Assembly: GCA_007570785.1 (NCBI GenBank)
Contig: ML661885.1
Span: 32,847,942 to 32,911,941, forward strand
Direction: 5' to 3'
DNA length: 64,000 nucleotides
From: Antilocapra americana
Lineage: Eukaryota > Chordata > Mammalia > Artiodactyla > Antilocapridae
This document shows positions 20,321-31,345 of the stretch, in pieces; position 1 is the first letter of the stretch; each line of letters starts with the position of its first letter. The notes beneath the pieces are model-generated. The model did no database searches and was not told the origin of the DNA. It saw only the letters and a list, made by a program, of their open reading frames with translations. Both the position numbers and the translations under genes were made by a program.

Positions 20321-21805
20321 CTAAATTCCATATATATGCGTTAATATACTGTATTGTTGTTTTTGCTTCTGGCTTACTTCACTCTGGATAATGGGCTCCA
20401 GTTTCGTCCATCTGAGTAGAACTGATTCAAATGAATTTTTTTTTAATGCTGAGTAATATTCCATTGTGTATATGTACCACAGCTTTCTTATCCATTCATC
20501 AATTGATGGGCATCTAGGTTGGTTCCATGTCCTGGCTATTGTAAACAATGCAGCGATGAACATTGGGGTACACGTGTCTCTTTCAATTCTGGTTTCCTCC
20601 GTATATATGCCCAACAGTGGGATTGCTGGGTCATATGGCAGGACTATTTGCAATTTTTTAAGGAACCTCCACACTGTTTTCCATAGAGGCTGTACTAGTT
20701 TGCAATCCCACCAACAGTGTAAGAGAGATCCCTTTTCTCCACATCCTCTCCAGCATTTATTACTTGTGGATTTTTGGATTGCAGCCATTCTGAGTGGTGT
20801 AAAGTGATATCTCATTGTGGTTTTGATTTGCATTTCTCTGATAATGAGTGATGTTGAGCATCTTTTCATGTGTTTGTTAGCCATTTTTATGTCTTCTTTG
20901 GAGAAACGTCTGTTCAATTCTTTGGCCCACTTTTTGATTGGGTTGTTTATTTTCCTAGAATGGAGCTGCAGGAGTTGCTTGTATATTTTTGAGATTAATT
21001 GTTTGTCCGTTGCTTCATTGGCTATTATTTTCTCCCATTCTGAAGGCTGTCTTTTCACCTTGCTTATAGTTTCCTTTGTTGTGCAGAAGCTTTTAATTTT
21101 AATTAGGTCCCATTTGTTTATTCATGCTTTTATTTCCAATATTCTGGGAGGTGGGTCATAGAGGATCCCGCTTTGGTTTATGTCAGAGAGTGTTTTGCCT
21201 ATGTTATCCACTAGGAGTTTTATAGTTTCTGGTCTTATGCTTAGATCTTTGATCCATTTTGAGTTTATCTTTGTGTATGGTGTTAGAGAGTGTTCTAGTT
21301 TCATTCTTTTACAAGTGGCTGTCCAGTTTTCCCAGCACCACTTGTTAAAGAGATTGTCTTTTCTCCATTGTATATTCTTGCCTCCTTTGTCAAAGATAAG
21401 GTGTCCATAGATGCGTGGATTTATCTCCGGGCTTTCTATTTTGTTCCATTGATCTATATTTCTGTCTTTGTGCCAGTACCAAACTGTCTTAATGACTGTG
21501 GATTTGTAGTATAGCCTAAAGTCAGGTAGGTTGATTCCGCCAGTTCCATTCTTCTTTCTCAAGATTGCTTTGGCTATACGAGGTTTTTTGTATTTCCATA
21601 CAAATTGAGAAATTATTTGTTCTAATTCTTTGAAGAAGACCTCTGGTAGCTTGATAGGAATTGCATTGAATCTATAGATTGCTTTAGGTAGTATACTCAT
21701 TTTCACTATATTGATTCTTCCAATCCATGAACAAGGCACATTTCTCCATCTGTTTGTGTCGTCTTTGATTTCTTTCATCAGTGTTTTATAGTTTTCTATA
21801 TACAA
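20321..21805 (-). pseudogene. L1 ORF2 C-terminal region, frameshifted
   Basis: Two long minus-strand frames: 21122-21805 (227 residues) and 20321-21058 (245 residues), with the break between 21058 and 21122. They carry the L1 ORF2 segment downstream of the reverse transcriptase, e.g. [30 protein letters not shown] and the cysteine-containing [17 protein letters not shown] region. The endonuclease and reverse transcriptase domains are absent through 5' truncation, so it has no activity. The long intact frames mean the copy is young. Confidence 0.9.
20970..21055 (+). repeat. 86-bp direct repeat, copy 2 (in place within L1)
   Basis: The native position of the duplicated segment in the L1 ORF2 C-terminal region. 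It is continuous with normal L1 sequence on both sides ('gaatggagctgc' before, 'caccttgcttatag' after). Confidence 0.95.
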
Positions 21806-21833
21806 GTCTTTTGTTTTTTTAGGAACACAGAAA

Positions 21834-22645
21834 TAAACTCCTCTTATGATCTTTTATGATCTCTCCACTTACAGATGAGCATTGTTAATATTTCTGAATA
21901 TTTCTTTTTTTCCTATAAATTTTACAGAACTATCTCTCTAAACTTAGGGGTTGTATTCCTAAAAGAATTGTGATTGGCAAAAGAATGATTGGCATGCTCA
22001 AGGTGCTAAAGGAAATATAAGTTTAAGGTGAAGGGTTAAACTGTACTGAATTAGTTTTAAAACATAGAAAATAGAAATTCTAAAATATGTTTACTTTAAA
22101 AATAAATCTTAAACATTTGTTAGAAAGCCCTTGTCTAAATCACCTTCTTCAGTTTCACAGGAAATATTGCTCCAGTGTCATGACCTGCTAGGGATTTTAA
22201 CTTATGCAGACTCTATCACTTTTTACTTTTTAAACAAGTTTTTACTGCCTTGAAATGTCTTTTGCATTCGTGGTCTCCATCACTTGTTTTTGCAATTAGT
22301 GGCAAAGTGTTTGTGTTCCTCATCACTCTTACTCCCTGTCTTGCCCCAGCCTCTTCACAATTTATCATTGAGCTTAAGAACACATTTCTTTGAATGTAGC
22401 CTTCCATTTCACCACGAGAGGGTGTGTTCTCTTATGTTTGGAGTATCCCATAGATTAGCTTACATAGAATATAGAAAGAGCTAACAATAACAGTGGTTTT
22501 CTTTTAAAAGAATCTAACAAGAATAGCAATGATATTCATCATCATCAACAAGAAGAAGAACAGAAGCAGCAGCACAGGATGACATTTTCCAGATATTTTA
22601 ATTGGCATGCTAATGTAAAACTAAGTTACCTAAAAGCCAAAATTA
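21834..22645. other. No gene or recognised repeat
   Basis: AT-rich unique DNA with a short run of atc/aag trinucleotides near 22535-22575. No family was recognised. Confidence 0.5.
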
Positions 22646-22755
22646 TGAATTTGAGCAAACTTTGAGATCATGAAGGACAGGGAATCCTGGCATGCTGCAG
22701 TCCATGGGATTGCAAAAAGTTGGACAAGACTGAGCGATTGAACAACAACAACAAT
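22646..22755 (+). mobile_element. BovB 3'-terminal fragment
   Basis: About 110 bp of the BovB 3' end: 'ttgagcaaactttgagatc', 'aaggacagggaatcctgg', 'catgctgcagtccatggga', 'gacaagactgagcgattg', ending in an (aac)n tail. It is a severely 5'-truncated LINE insertion, common for this family. Confidence 0.88.
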
Positions 22756-23786
22756 ATATGTTTATATTGAAATCTATTCTTTTTGTTATCTGTGTACTCA
22801 TCACTTAATATCCTAGAAGAATTTCTGCTGTGTGATTAAGATATAGCCTTTCTTTGAAAAACATAAAGGATTGATGCATAGTCCAATGCTTTGTTTTTAC
22901 AGTTAAAGTGACATGGCTGTTAGGGGAAATCCTCTCCAGGAGAAAGGTAGCATGAAAACTGATCTCCTTATTGAAAACTATGTACATGTAGCCATGGTCA
23001 AAGTCCTATCTACTATGATCTCTTTCAAGGCTATGGTGAATTTCTGGTGCCACTGCAAGCTGGTGATAGAAAGAATAAAAACAAAATGTCGAAACTTGGA
23101 TCACTGTAGCTTGTCACAACTCATCTATATGAATGTACCCTTAAACTTGAGTTTTATTAAATAGGAAAGTCCTAAGAAGACCTAGGCTGATCCAATCTCA
23201 TGGTTTCAAAGCCAATTAGCCGCATTTGTCAGTATGGACAAGTGAAAATAAAATGCTGATCAACACAGAAAGATGAATTTTGTGGCAAAAATACAAAGTA
23301 AAAGTAACTGTCATTACTTGTCAATATCCCCTCTTGCCAGAGGTGATGGTGGAAACATGGCTAGAGTTTGAGCCATTTCTGGAAAAAAAGTCATCTGGTC
23401 AGATTGCACATAACCCATTTGTTTCAGAAAAGGTTAAAATATCAAGGTTGTTTTGAAACTGATTTCAGCCAAAAATCAATTTTTTCACATTAAATTTAAA
23501 CTACTCTATTTCCAAATATTTTAGAATATTTCATACATAGCACTTCTAGCTTACTGATATACATAATGTATTTTATTTGTTAATTTTCCTTATTTAAAAA
23601 CAATGTTTTATTTTGGAAGATTAAAATTTTTATGTTCATGGTCAGTATTTATAAACTGTGTTTGAATATTTAAAATTTTATGAAAATAAAGATTTGAGTG
23701 ACTATTTGGAATCACTGAGGTGGAAAGAAGGTAGATTGAATTCCTTTCCCTCCAGGCTACATCATCCTAGCATACATGCATGCTAA
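22756..23786. other. No gene or recognised repeat
   Basis: About 1 kb of unique-looking DNA. The frames present are short and show no motif. Confidence 0.5.
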
Positions 23787-23997
23787 GTCGCTTCAGTCAT
23801 GTCTGACTCTTTGCAACGCTATGGTCTGTAACCTGCCAATCTCTTCTGTCCATGGGATTCTCCAGGCAAGAATACTGGAGTGGGTTGCCATTTCCTCCTC
23901 CAGGACATCTTCCTGACCCAGGGATCAAAGTGGCAAATCTTGTGTCTCCTGCATTGGCAAGAGGGTTCTTTACCACTAGCACCACCTGGGAAGCCCA
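23787..23997 (-). mobile_element. Bov-tA SINE, antisense
   Basis: Complete reverse SINE: tail 'gctaagtcgcttcagtcat', body 'ggattctccaggcaagaat', 'ggagtgggttgccatttcc', B-box-side 'cctgacccagggatcaaag', and head 'ttctttaccactagcacca' ending 'cctgggaagccc'. A 15-bp or so filler (gcaaatcttgtgtctcctgc) sits at the usual place. Confidence 0.93.
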
Positions 23998-24119
23998 GTA
24001 GCTGGAAGGAATAACTGGTTGGCCTTTGAACAATGTTTTGACTTACATCTTCTGGTTAACTTGAAATTTTATCTCAACACCTGTAAGATTTTTCTAGTCA
24101 AGCCCATGAAGTTTCAGTG
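23998..24119. other. Unassigned spacer
   Basis: Short flank between SINE and L2; nothing seen. Confidence 0.4.
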
Positions 24120-24798
24120 ATTCTTTAATTCAGATATTCAACAACTATTTTGTGCCAACTGATGGGGTTAGCTGAGCAAGCAATGCCATCATTCATTCAT
24201 TCCATAAATGTTCATTGGCTACCTACTATGAGTCAGGCGTTGTTTTAGATGATTGACATATATCAATGAAAAAAAATTTGACAAAATTCCAGCATTTGAT
24301 GTGCTTAAAACATTCTTATTCAGGGGAGAAGGGGAATTAAATAAAAGATAAACATAGTATATACTGTGCATTTTGTTAGAAGGTGAAAAGTACTGTTTGA
24401 AAAAATATTTAGCCAGGTGGTCAGTGGAAGGATTGAGATTTTAAACAGCAAAATCATAGTAGGCCTCATTAGGAAGGTAACATGTGAGCAAAGACTTGAA
24501 GGAGAAGAGGGGGTGAGCCATGTGCATATCCCCATGGACAAAGGGACTAGCCTACACAAAGGCACTGGGACAGGACAGACTGGGCCTGCCACGTTTAAGG
24601 CCCTGAGGAGAGGTCAGAATATCTAGAAAAGAGTGAAGAAGAGGAAGCATCAGAGGAGACAAGGATAGAGAGGTCAGGGGAAAGACTGGAAAATTTCCGT
24701 TGAAGGATTCTGGCTTTTATTCTGATGGTTATGTCTGAAGAAGTGACATGAACTGATTTAGAGTCCCCAAAAGTACTCCTACAAAGGGTTTTGGTATC
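24120..24798 (-). mobile_element. L2 LINE (ancient), antisense
   Basis: The plus strand reads 'cattcattcattccataaa', 'tggctacctactatgagtc', 'aggcctcattaggaaggta', 'gagcaaagacttgaagga', 'gtgagccatgtgcatatc', 'acaaaggcactgggacag', 'ggccctgaggagaggtca', the typical reversed L2 3' region from 'attcattcattcaacaaa' onward. A 90-residue minus-strand frame (24320-24592) is L2-derived or chance. The BovB at 24809 interrupts or abuts it. Confidence 0.8.
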
Positions 24799-24808
24799 CT
24801 GTACATGT

Positions 24809-25366
24809 GACTGCAGCCATGAAATTAAAAGACGCTTACTCCTTGGAAGGAAAGTTATGACCAACCTAAATAGCATATTAAAAAGCAAAGACATTACTTT
24901 GTAAACAAAGGTCTGTCTAGTCAAGGCTATGGTTTTTCCAGTGGTCATGTGTGGATGTGAGAGTTGGACAGTGAAAAAGGCTGAGCGCTGAAGAATTGAT
25001 GCTTTTGAACTGTTGTGTTGGAGAAGACTCTTGAGAGTCCCTTGGACTGCAAGGAGATCCAACCAGTCCATCCTAAAGGAGATCAGTCCTGAGTGTTCAT
25101 TGGAAGGACTGATGTTGAAGCTGAAACTCCAATACTTGGGATACCTCACGCGAAGGGCTGACTCATTAGAAAAGACCCTGTTGCTGGGAAGGATTGGAGG
25201 CAGGAGGAGAAGGGGATGACAGAGGATGAGATGGCTGGATGGCATCACCGACTCGATGGACATGAGTTTGGGTAAACTCCGGGAGTTGATGATGGACAGG
25301 GAGGCCTGGCGTGCTGCATTTCATGGGGTCGCAAAGAGTCGGACACGACTGAGCGACTGAACTGAA
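24809..25366 (+). mobile_element. BovB 3' end, well preserved
   Basis: A 560-bp 5'-truncated BovB from 'gactgcagccatgaaatta' to 'gcgactgaactgaa'. The flanking 10-bp duplication ctgtacatgt at 24799-24808 and 25367-25376 is exact. Many CpG sites are still intact (acacgactgagcg, tgagcgctg, acctcacgcgaag), which suggests a comparatively recent copy. Its ORF2 C-terminus is interrupted by stops. Confidence 0.95.
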
Positions 25367-25376
25367 CTGTACATGT

Positions 25377-25799
25377 TCCCCTAATTTATTGACCTCCCAC
25401 ATTCCATTTCTGCTATCCAGTTCTGATATCTTTTTCCTTTCCTCAAGGGTAATTCTACCTTTCAATATCCTTCCCTTTAGAATTTCACATTCACTATTTC
25501 TCTATCTTTCACATGAGTCCTTTACAATTTGTATCTTTTTTTAAAAGTCAATTAATCATTTTTTCTGCCTACTTTTTGTTTTTATTCCTTTTTTCAAATT
25601 ATTTTGCTACCATAGTATAACCAATATGGATAATGTTACCTAATTGTCATAACTCCCCATATTAAACTATATTCAATATCATGTTCCTACCCATTTTCAA
25701 AGTAGTGTCATTCTCTGGAATGAGTATTTTAACAACTGTGGATAGAATTCTCCTAGGTAATGAGGCAAAGACCTAGGCATAGTCACAATTTCCTAATGT
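25377..25799. other. No recognised feature
   Basis: Pyrimidine-rich and AT-rich DNA without a recognised family or gene. Confidence 0.45.
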
Positions 25800-26496
25800 T
25801 TTTATTTATTTATTTTTTATTAAAAGAAAATTGCTTTACAGAATTCTGTTGTTTTCTGCCAAACCTCAACATGAATCAGCCACATGTATACATATATCCC
25901 CTCCCTTTTGAACCTCCCTCCGATCTCATGCCCTATCCCACCCCTCTAGGTTGATACAGAGCCCCTGTTTGAGTTTCCCGAGGCATACAGCAAATTCCCG
26001 TTGGCTATCTGTTTTACATATGGGAATGAAAGTTTCCATGTTACTCTTTCCATACATCTCACCCTCTCCTCCCCTCTCCCCATGTCCATAAGTCTATTCT
26101 CTATGTCCGTTTCTCCATTGTTGCCCTATATATACATTCTTCAGTATCATTTCTCTAGATCCTGTATATATGCATTAGAATACGATATTTCTTTCTCTTT
26201 CTGACTCACTTTACTCTGTGTAATAAGTTCTAGGTTCTTCCACCTCATCAGAACTGACTCAAATGCATTCCTTTTTATGGCTGAGTAATATTCCATTGTG
26301 TACATGTATCACAACTTCTTTATCTATTCATCTGTCAATGGACATCTAAGTTGCTTCCATGTTCTACCTATTTTAAATAGTGTTGCATGAACAATGGGAT
26401 ACATGTGTCTCTTTCAATTTTGGTTTCCTCAGGGTAAATGCTTAGGAGAGGGATTGCTGGGTCATATGGTGGTTTTATTCCTAGTTTTTTAAGGTG

Positions 26497-28030
26497 GCCT
26501 CATAGAATGAGTTTGGAAGTGTCCCTTCCTCTGCAATTTTTTGAAAGAGTTTTAGAAGGCTAGGCATTATTTCTTCTCCAAATGTTTGATAGAATTCTGT
26601 GAAGCCATCTGGTCATGGGCTTTTGTTTTTTGGGAGATCTTTGATCACAGCTTCAATTTCAGCGCTTGTAATTGGGTTGTTCATAATTTCAATTTCTTCC
26701 TGGTTCAGTCTTGGGAGATTGAACTTTTCTAAGAATCTGTCCATTTCTTCCAGATTATCTATTTTATTGTCATATAGTTGTTCATAATAGTCTCTTATAA
26801 CCCTTTGTATTTCTACATTGTCTGTTATAACCTCTCCTTTTTCATTTCTAATTTTGTTGATTTGATTCTTCTCTCTCTCTCTCTCTCTTTTTTTTTTTTT
26901 TTGATGAGTTTGGCTAAGGGTTTGTCAGTTTTATCTTTTCAAAGAACTAGGTTTTAGTTTTTAGTAATTGCTACTATTGTTTTCTTTCATTTCTTTTTCA
27001 TTTATTTCTGCTTGGATCTTTATTCCCTTCTACTGATTTTGAATCTGAGGATTCCTTCTCGGATTTCTTTCCTTCTACTGATTTTGGGGTTTTTTTTTTC
27101 TTCTTTTTCCAGTTGCTTTAGGTGTAAAGTTAGGTTGTCTGTTCAGTGTTTTTCTTGTTACTTGAGGTAGGATTGTATTGCTATAAACTTCCCTCTTAGA
27201 ACTGCTTTTGCTGCATCCCATAGGTTTTGAATTGTCGTGTTTTCATTGTCATTTGTTTCTAGAAATGTTTTGATTTCCCTTTTGATTTCTTCAATAATCT
27301 GTTGGTTATATAGGAACTTGTTTAATCTCCATGTGTTTGTGTTTCTTATAGTTTTTTTTCTTGTAATTGATATCTAGTCTCATAGCATTGTGATTGGAGA
27401 AGATGCTTGATATAATTTCAATTGTCTTAAATTTACTAAGGTTTGATTTGTGGCCCAAGATGTGGTCTATCCTGGAGAATGTTCCATGTGCACTTGAGAA
27501 GAAGGTGTATTCTTCTGCATTTGAATGGAATGTCCTGAAGTTATCAATGAGATCCATCTCATCTAATGTATCATTTAAGACTTGTGTTTCCTTATTAATT
27601 TTCTGTTTTGATGATCTATCCATTGGAGTGAGTAAGGTGTTAAAGTCTCCTACTATTATTGTGTTACTGTCAATTTCTCCTTTTATGTCTGTTAGTGTTT
27701 GTCTTATGTATTGAAGTGCTACTATGTTGGGTGCATAGATATTTACAATTGTTATGTCTTCCTCTTGGATTATGTAATGTCCTTCCTTATGTCTTGTAGT
27801 CTTCTTTATTTTAAGGTCTATTTTGTCTGACATGAGGATTGCTACTCCAGCTTTCTCTTGCTTCCCATTTGCATGGAATATATTTTTTCATCCTCTCACT
27901 TTAAATCTATATGTGTCTTGAGGTCTGAAGTGGCTTTCTTGTAGACAGCATATACATGGCTCTTGTTTTTGCATCCATTCAGCCAGTCTGTCTTTGGTTA
28001 GAGTATTTAATCCATTTACATTTAAAGTAA
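26497..28030 (-). pseudogene. L1 ORF2 N-terminal part (endonuclease plus partial RT)
   Basis: The best frame (27306-27833, 175 residues) is the L1 endonuclease: NIYAPN, GDFNT, DLIDNFRTFH, EYTFFSSAHGTFSRIDHILG are recognisable. The L1 ORF2 start text ITLNVNGLN can be read near 28000-28025. Frameshifts interrupt it on both sides. The reverse transcriptase core is missing because of the deletion at about 26493. In the family this protein nicks DNA and reverse-transcribes L1 RNA; this copy cannot. Confidence 0.88.
26868..26903. repeat. (CT)n / poly-T low-complexity run
   Basis: A run of ct dinucleotides followed by t residues inside the L1 ORF2. Simple-sequence expansion. Confidence 0.95.
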
Positions 28031-28118
28031 TTATTGATATATATATGTTCCTATTGCTATTTTCTAATTGTTTGAGGTTGATTTTATAGATTATTTTTTC
28101 TTCTCTTGTATTTTTTGA

Positions 28119-29020
28119 CTATATAAGTCCGTGTAACATTTGTTGTAAAGCTGGTTTGGTGGTACTGAATCCTCTTAACTTTTGCTTGTCTGAAAAGCTT
28201 TTTATTTCTCCATCAATTTTGAATGAGATCCTTGCCAGGTACAGTAATCTTGGTTGTAGATTTTTCCTTTTCAGCATTTTAGATACACCCTGCCATTCCC
28301 TTCTGGGATGCAGAGTTTCTGCTGAAAGATTGCTGTTAAGTGTATGGGGTTTCCCTTGCATGTTACTTGTTGCTTCTCCCTTGCTGCTTTTAACATTCTT
28401 TCTTTGTGATTAGTCTTTGTTAGTTTGATTAGTATGTGTCTTGGCATGTTTCTTCTTGGATTTATCCTCTTGGACTTGATTGGCTATTTCCTTTTCCATG
28501 TTGGGGAAATTTTCAACTATAATCACTTTAAAAATTTTCTCATACCCTTTCTTTTTGTCTTCTGGGACCCCTATAATTCAAATGTTGATGCATTTGATAT
28601 GGTCCCAGAGGTCTCTGAGACTGTCCTTAACTCTTTTCATTTTTACTTGATTCTGCTCTTCAGAAGTTATTTCCACCATTTTATCTTCCAGCTCACTGAT
28701 TCATTCTTTTGATTTAGATATTCTGCTATTGATTCCCTCTAAAGTATTTTTAATTCCAGCAATTGTGTTGTCTCTGTATCCTTATTCTTTAATTATTCTA
28801 GGTCTTGTTAATTGATTCTTGCATTTTCTCCATTTTGTTTTCAAGGTTTTTGATCATCTTTACTATCATTATTCTGAATTCTTTTTCAGATAATTTTACT
28901 ATTTCTTCTTCATTTATTTGGATTTCTGTGTTTCTAGTTTATTCTTTCATTTGTGCAGTATTTCTCTGCCTTTTCTTTTTTTTGTTGTTATTGTGTTTGA
29001 GGTCTTCTTTTCCCAGGCTT
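28119..29020 (-). pseudogene. L1 ORF1 (RNA-binding chaperone) relic
   Basis: The minus-strand frame 28119-28361 carries the ORF1 C-terminal domain: LSAETLHPRREWQGVSKMLK and ISFKIDGEIKSFSDKQKL. Upstream, in other frames, the RRM-side text 'GVPEDKK' and 'ENFPNMEKE' can be read around 28480-28600, followed by a decayed coiled-coil region up to about 29020. ORF1 proteins coat L1 RNA. Several frameshifts are present. Confidence 0.8.
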
Positions 29021-29143
29021 CAAGGAAAACTGAACTCTTTCCTTGAAGAAGGTTAAATTCTTTCTTCCTTTTGGTTTCTGCCCTCCTAAGGTTGGTCCAG
29101 TGGTTTGTGTGAGCTTCATATAGTGTGTGATTTGTGCTGAGTT

Positions 29144-29164
29144 TTTGTTTGTTTGTTTGTTTTT
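29144..29164. repeat. (GTTT)n short tandem repeat
   Basis: Five gttt-type units within the L1 5' UTR. Confidence 0.9.
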
Positions 29165-29571
29165 CCTCTGAAGGGCAAGGCTAAGTGAGGTGGTACTCCT
29201 GACTGCTGATTGGGCTTGTATTTTTATTTTGTTTCTTGTTTAGATGAAGTGTCCTGCACAGGGTGCAACTGGTGGTTGGGTGATGCCAGGTCTTGCGTTC
29301 AAGTGGTGTCCTTTGTGTGTGAGTTCTCACTATTTGATACTCCCTAGGGTTAGTTCTCTGGTAGTCTAGGGTCTTGGAGTCAGTGCTTCCACTCCAAAGG
29401 CTCAGGGTTTGATCTCTGGTCAGGAATGAAGATTCCACAAGTGGTTTGTTATGGCATTAAGGGAGAGTAAAACAAATATCCAAAGTTGAGAAACCAAAGA
29501 CGAGCCCCAGACAAATGGAAGTTACAAAATCAGGCAAATAATAATTAAAATAATGGAACATGCACTATACG

Positions 29572-30500
29572 TATACACCCATGAGCAAAGTGAAAACAGT
29601 CCAACAAAAATAAAGTACAGTAGATTGATCTGGCAAATGAAGGAAATAAAAAATTATATTTACCAGTTAAGAACAAAGGTAACTTAAGCCCAAACTGGAA
29701 AACAAAACTAAAGCAAGGTGCCAAGTGGGGAATAAAGTAATGAAAACAAAACTAACAAATATGTTGAGAAGAAAGCAAAGAAAGAATAGATATGCAAAGT
29801 TAAATGGAGGTAGACGAAGAAGAGTTATATGCGTCGAAGATTAACTGCAAGAGGAAAAGAACAGTAGGAAAGGCAAATGAAGGAATAAATGTAGAAAAAA
29901 TATAATAAGTTTAAAAATTATAATAATAAAAAAGAGAAAAGAGAAAAAAACAGAAGAAGAAAGAAAAAAGGGAAAAAAAGGAAAACTCCACAGAACTGCA
30001 AAATCCCAATGTAGAGGCAGAGGTTTATAACAACAATAGAAAGTGTGACTGAATACACCGATAAGCAAAATCAAGACAGTCCAACAAAAATTAAGTACAA
30101 TAGATTGACCCAGGGAACAAAGGAAACCAAAAATTATATCTACCAGAACAAAACTAATTAAAGCACAAACTGGAAAACAAAACTAAAGCAAGGTGCCAAC
30201 TGGGGAGTAAAGCAATGAAAATAAAACTAACAAATATGTTGAGAGGAAAGGAGAGAAAGAAAGAATAGATATGCAAAGTTAAATAGTGGTAGATAAAGAA
30301 GATTTATATGTGTTAAAGATCAACTGCAAGGGGAAAAGAACAGTAGGAAAAGCAAACAAAGGCATACATGTAGAAAAACTACTAATAGGTTTAAAAATTA
30401 AAATAAGAAAGAAAAGAAAAAAGAAAGAGGGAAACTCCACAGAACTGCAAAAGTCCAATGCAGAGGCAGAGGTTGATGAGAACAATAAAAAATGTGACTG
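29572..30500. repeat. Tandem duplication, period about 480 bp, in the L1 5' UTR
   Basis: Unit 1 (29572-30051) and unit 2 (30052-30500) share in order 'acagtccaacaaaaat', 'agtaca.tagattga', 'aactggaaaacaaaactaaa', 'gcaaggtgccaa', 'tatgcaaagttaaat', 'gaaaagaacagtaggaaa', 'aactccacagaactgcaaaa' and 'aatgtagaggcagaggtt'. Divergence between the units is roughly ten percent by eye. Both are A-rich on the plus strand. Confidence 0.93.
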
Positions 30501-31199
30501 AGGGAAAAATATATAAATAAATAAATAAAGCTCAAAAGCTTAATTGGATTTCTTAGTGACAATAAAATCAACAACAATAACGAGGTGGGGGGTGGAAGGG
30601 GAAAAGAAAAAGAAAAAAAATCCACAGAACAAGTAAAAAAATTAGAAAAATAAATGTTTTTCTTGAGTCACTTCTGTCAGAGTTCTTTCCCGAGCTGGGA
30701 GTCACAGTCCACCTCACTTCCCTAGGATGCCCCCCAACACTGTACTGATCTCTGGATATGCTGTGAGGGCCGGTCAGATTCTAATCTGGTCCTACTTCTG
30801 GGTGTTCTTGCCTCCAATGTCCATAGCTATCAGAGCTAGTGCATTTTCTATTGTGGGAGTTCTCAATGGCCTTTTATATATTCCACAGACACAGAATCTG
30901 CTTAGTTGATTGTTTGGATTTAATCTGCAGCTTGTACAACTGGTGAGAAGGTTTTGGGTCTTCTTTCTTAGCCACACTGCCCCTGGGTTTCAGTTGTGGT
31001 TTTATTTCCACCCCTATAGGTGTGTTGTCCTCTGGGGTTTAGCTCCTGAGGCTGCCCTGGAGAGCTTGGGTTTGCCCCTGTGAGGGCCAGGTGTGGAAGT
31101 GATGCAGCTGCTTGGGTCACAGGGGTTTTGGCAGTATCAGGTACTCGGGCGGTGGGGTGGGGGGAGGGGGTTGCAGCCAGGGTAGCAGGAAATATAGTG

Positions 31200-31345
31200 C
31201 TCTAGAAGGGTATGGCAACCAGTATTGGCCAATACACTCCAGTATTCTTGCCTGGAGAACCCCCTCTCTGACAGAGAAGCCTGGCAGGCCACAGTCTACA
31301 GGGTCACAAAGAGTCGGACAGGACTGAAACAACCCTGCGCGCATA
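31200..31345 (+). mobile_element. Bov-A-like SINE segment within the L1 5' UTR
   Basis: 'cactccagtattcttgcct', 'agaagcctggcaggccac' and 'gggtcacaaagagtcggac' are Bov-A body motifs. The tRNA head is missing and the tail ends near 'ctgaaacaaccctgcgcgc', followed by a T run at 31358-31369. It could be an insertion in this copy or a standing part of the L1 subfamily's leader. Confidence 0.8.

Larger units (their letters stand above)
19931..21826 (-). mobile_element. Young L1 (L1-BT-like), 5'-truncated, with duplicated internal piece
   Basis: Antisense L1 of 1.9 kb. Its 3' end is at about 20030 ('tattagttttgccaaataa'), with a double poly-T (poly-A tail) at 20011-20040. The body includes the pyrimidine-rich tract near 20095-20125 and ORF2 up to about 21823. 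Beyond the tail, at 19931-20016, is an exact 86-bp copy of internal sequence from 20970-21055. acagaaa occurs at 19925-19931 and 21827-21833, a plausible 7-bp TSD enclosing everything, including the extra piece. Few substitutions relative to the other L1-BT copies here suggest a recent insertion. Confidence 0.9.

Noticed and set aside
20321..21805. Two long frames (245 and 227 residues) that look like a host gene
   Set aside because: Their text is the L1 ORF2 C-terminal region, in an element with a poly-A tail.
16424..21826. Inverted L1-BT pair arising from one rearrangement
   Set aside because: The two copies have different truncation points and different targets, so they are separate insertions.
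29572..30500. CRISPR-like or satellite array
   Set aside because: Only two long imperfect units and no regular short repeats with spacers; it lies inside an L1.
29821..30625. Purine/pyrimidine-rich frames (for example 30279-30485 minus) as low-complexity proteins
   Set aside because: They are translations of the A-rich tandem units in an L1 leader.
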